Source of the DNA: Sphingobacteriales bacterium
GTDB taxonomy: Bacteria; Bacteroidota; Bacteroidia; Chitinophagales; Chitinophagaceae
Assembly: GCA_004295245.1 (NCBI GenBank)
Contig: REAR01000102.1
Span: forward strand, 1-39,302
DNA length: 39,302 nucleotides
Direction: 5' to 3'
Shown here: positions 39,261 to 39,302 of the stretch, piece by piece
Numbering within the stretch: position 1 is the stretch's first letter
How the letters are laid out: the number at the start of each line of letters is the position of its first letter
The notes under the pieces: generated by a model
Seen by the model: the letters and a program-made list of their open reading frames with translations, nothing else
Databases searched by the model: none
Told to the model about the DNA's origin: nothing
Position numbers and translations under genes: made by a program

Positions 39261-39302
39261 CCAGCATTCGTGCAGGTGGCGGCATTCGTTGCGTCGCACA
39301 CT
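39256..39302 (-). repeat. GTGCGACGCAAC dispersed repeat, copy 12 (cut by window end)
   Basis: Core at 39288-39299, reversed, with GAATGCCGCC and GAATGCTGGCTACCTGG following in element orientation. The left arm is beyond the window. It overlaps the last codons of mtgA. Confidence 0.85.

Noticed and set aside
3220-39302. A CRISPR array explanation for the repeats
   Set aside because: Copies are kilobases apart, in both orientations, with genes between them and no cas genes.

Overview
This 39.3-kb window is chromosomal DNA from a Bacteroidota bacterium, most likely a member of the Chitinophagaceae. The evidence is AT-rich DNA, starts without purine-rich Shine-Dalgarno sequences, several -7 boxes of the Bacteroidota form TAnnTTTG, and gene families typical of that phylum: PepSY-like secreted proteins, a 7TM-DISM hybrid histidine kinase, a GH3-like protein and a YciO-type Sua5 protein. 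The content is mostly housekeeping and metabolism. I see no phage, insertion sequence, CRISPR array or standard antiphage system.

Layout. 1-5.5 kb: a cut yciO-like gene, a GNAT acetyltransferase, a secreted protein, a 55-residue peptide gene with its own promoter box and terminator, an M19 dipeptidase, two tandem PepSY-like proteins and an ACP-phosphodiesterase-like protein. 5.5-13.3 kb: secreted proteins, an ArsC-type reductase, an OmpA lipoprotein, a lipid kinase, a membrane patatin, haem A synthase and an acyltransferase. 13.3-20.4 kb: a hybrid histidine kinase, paaZ with an enoyl-CoA hydratase, a C-terminally broken AlkA-type glycosylase and fabG. 20.4-26.9 kb: a GH3-like protein, metF and lptB from divergent promoters, trmB with DUF5522 and an alkyltransferase-like protein, a candidate non-coding RNA and an HSDL2-type reductase. 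26.9-32.7 kb: a glycosyltransferase, a DppC/OppC-type permease, a lipoprotein, an Lrp/AsnC regulator, a tRNA-like RNA and acs. 32.7-39.3 kb: a tight operon of MFS transporter, small membrane protein, SulP transporter and beta-carbonic anhydrase, then a LysE exporter, a secreted protein and mtgA.

Three things stand out. (1) A ~60-75-bp intergenic repeat with the core GTGCGACGCAAC occurs twelve times, plus one decayed copy. The first eight loci are spaced 2.9-3.5 kb apart and the first six nearly alternate in orientation. (2) At 30509-30679 is an undescribed-looking RNA with the acceptor stem, D arm and T arm of a leucine-type tRNA, no sensible anticodon and a ~100-nt structured insertion. A strong terminator follows it, and two perfect TTGAA-N5-TTCAA sites lie between it and an lrp-family gene. 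(3) At 25545-25832 on the minus strand is a ~290-nt, G-poor, ATCC-rich candidate non-coding RNA with a canonical promoter and a terminator.

Functional links are modest. The SulP/carbonic-anhydrase operon suggests bicarbonate uptake and hydration. paaZ and the hydratase belong to phenylacetyl-CoA degradation, but the rest of that pathway lies elsewhere. All calls come from reading the sequence; no searches or folding programs were run.
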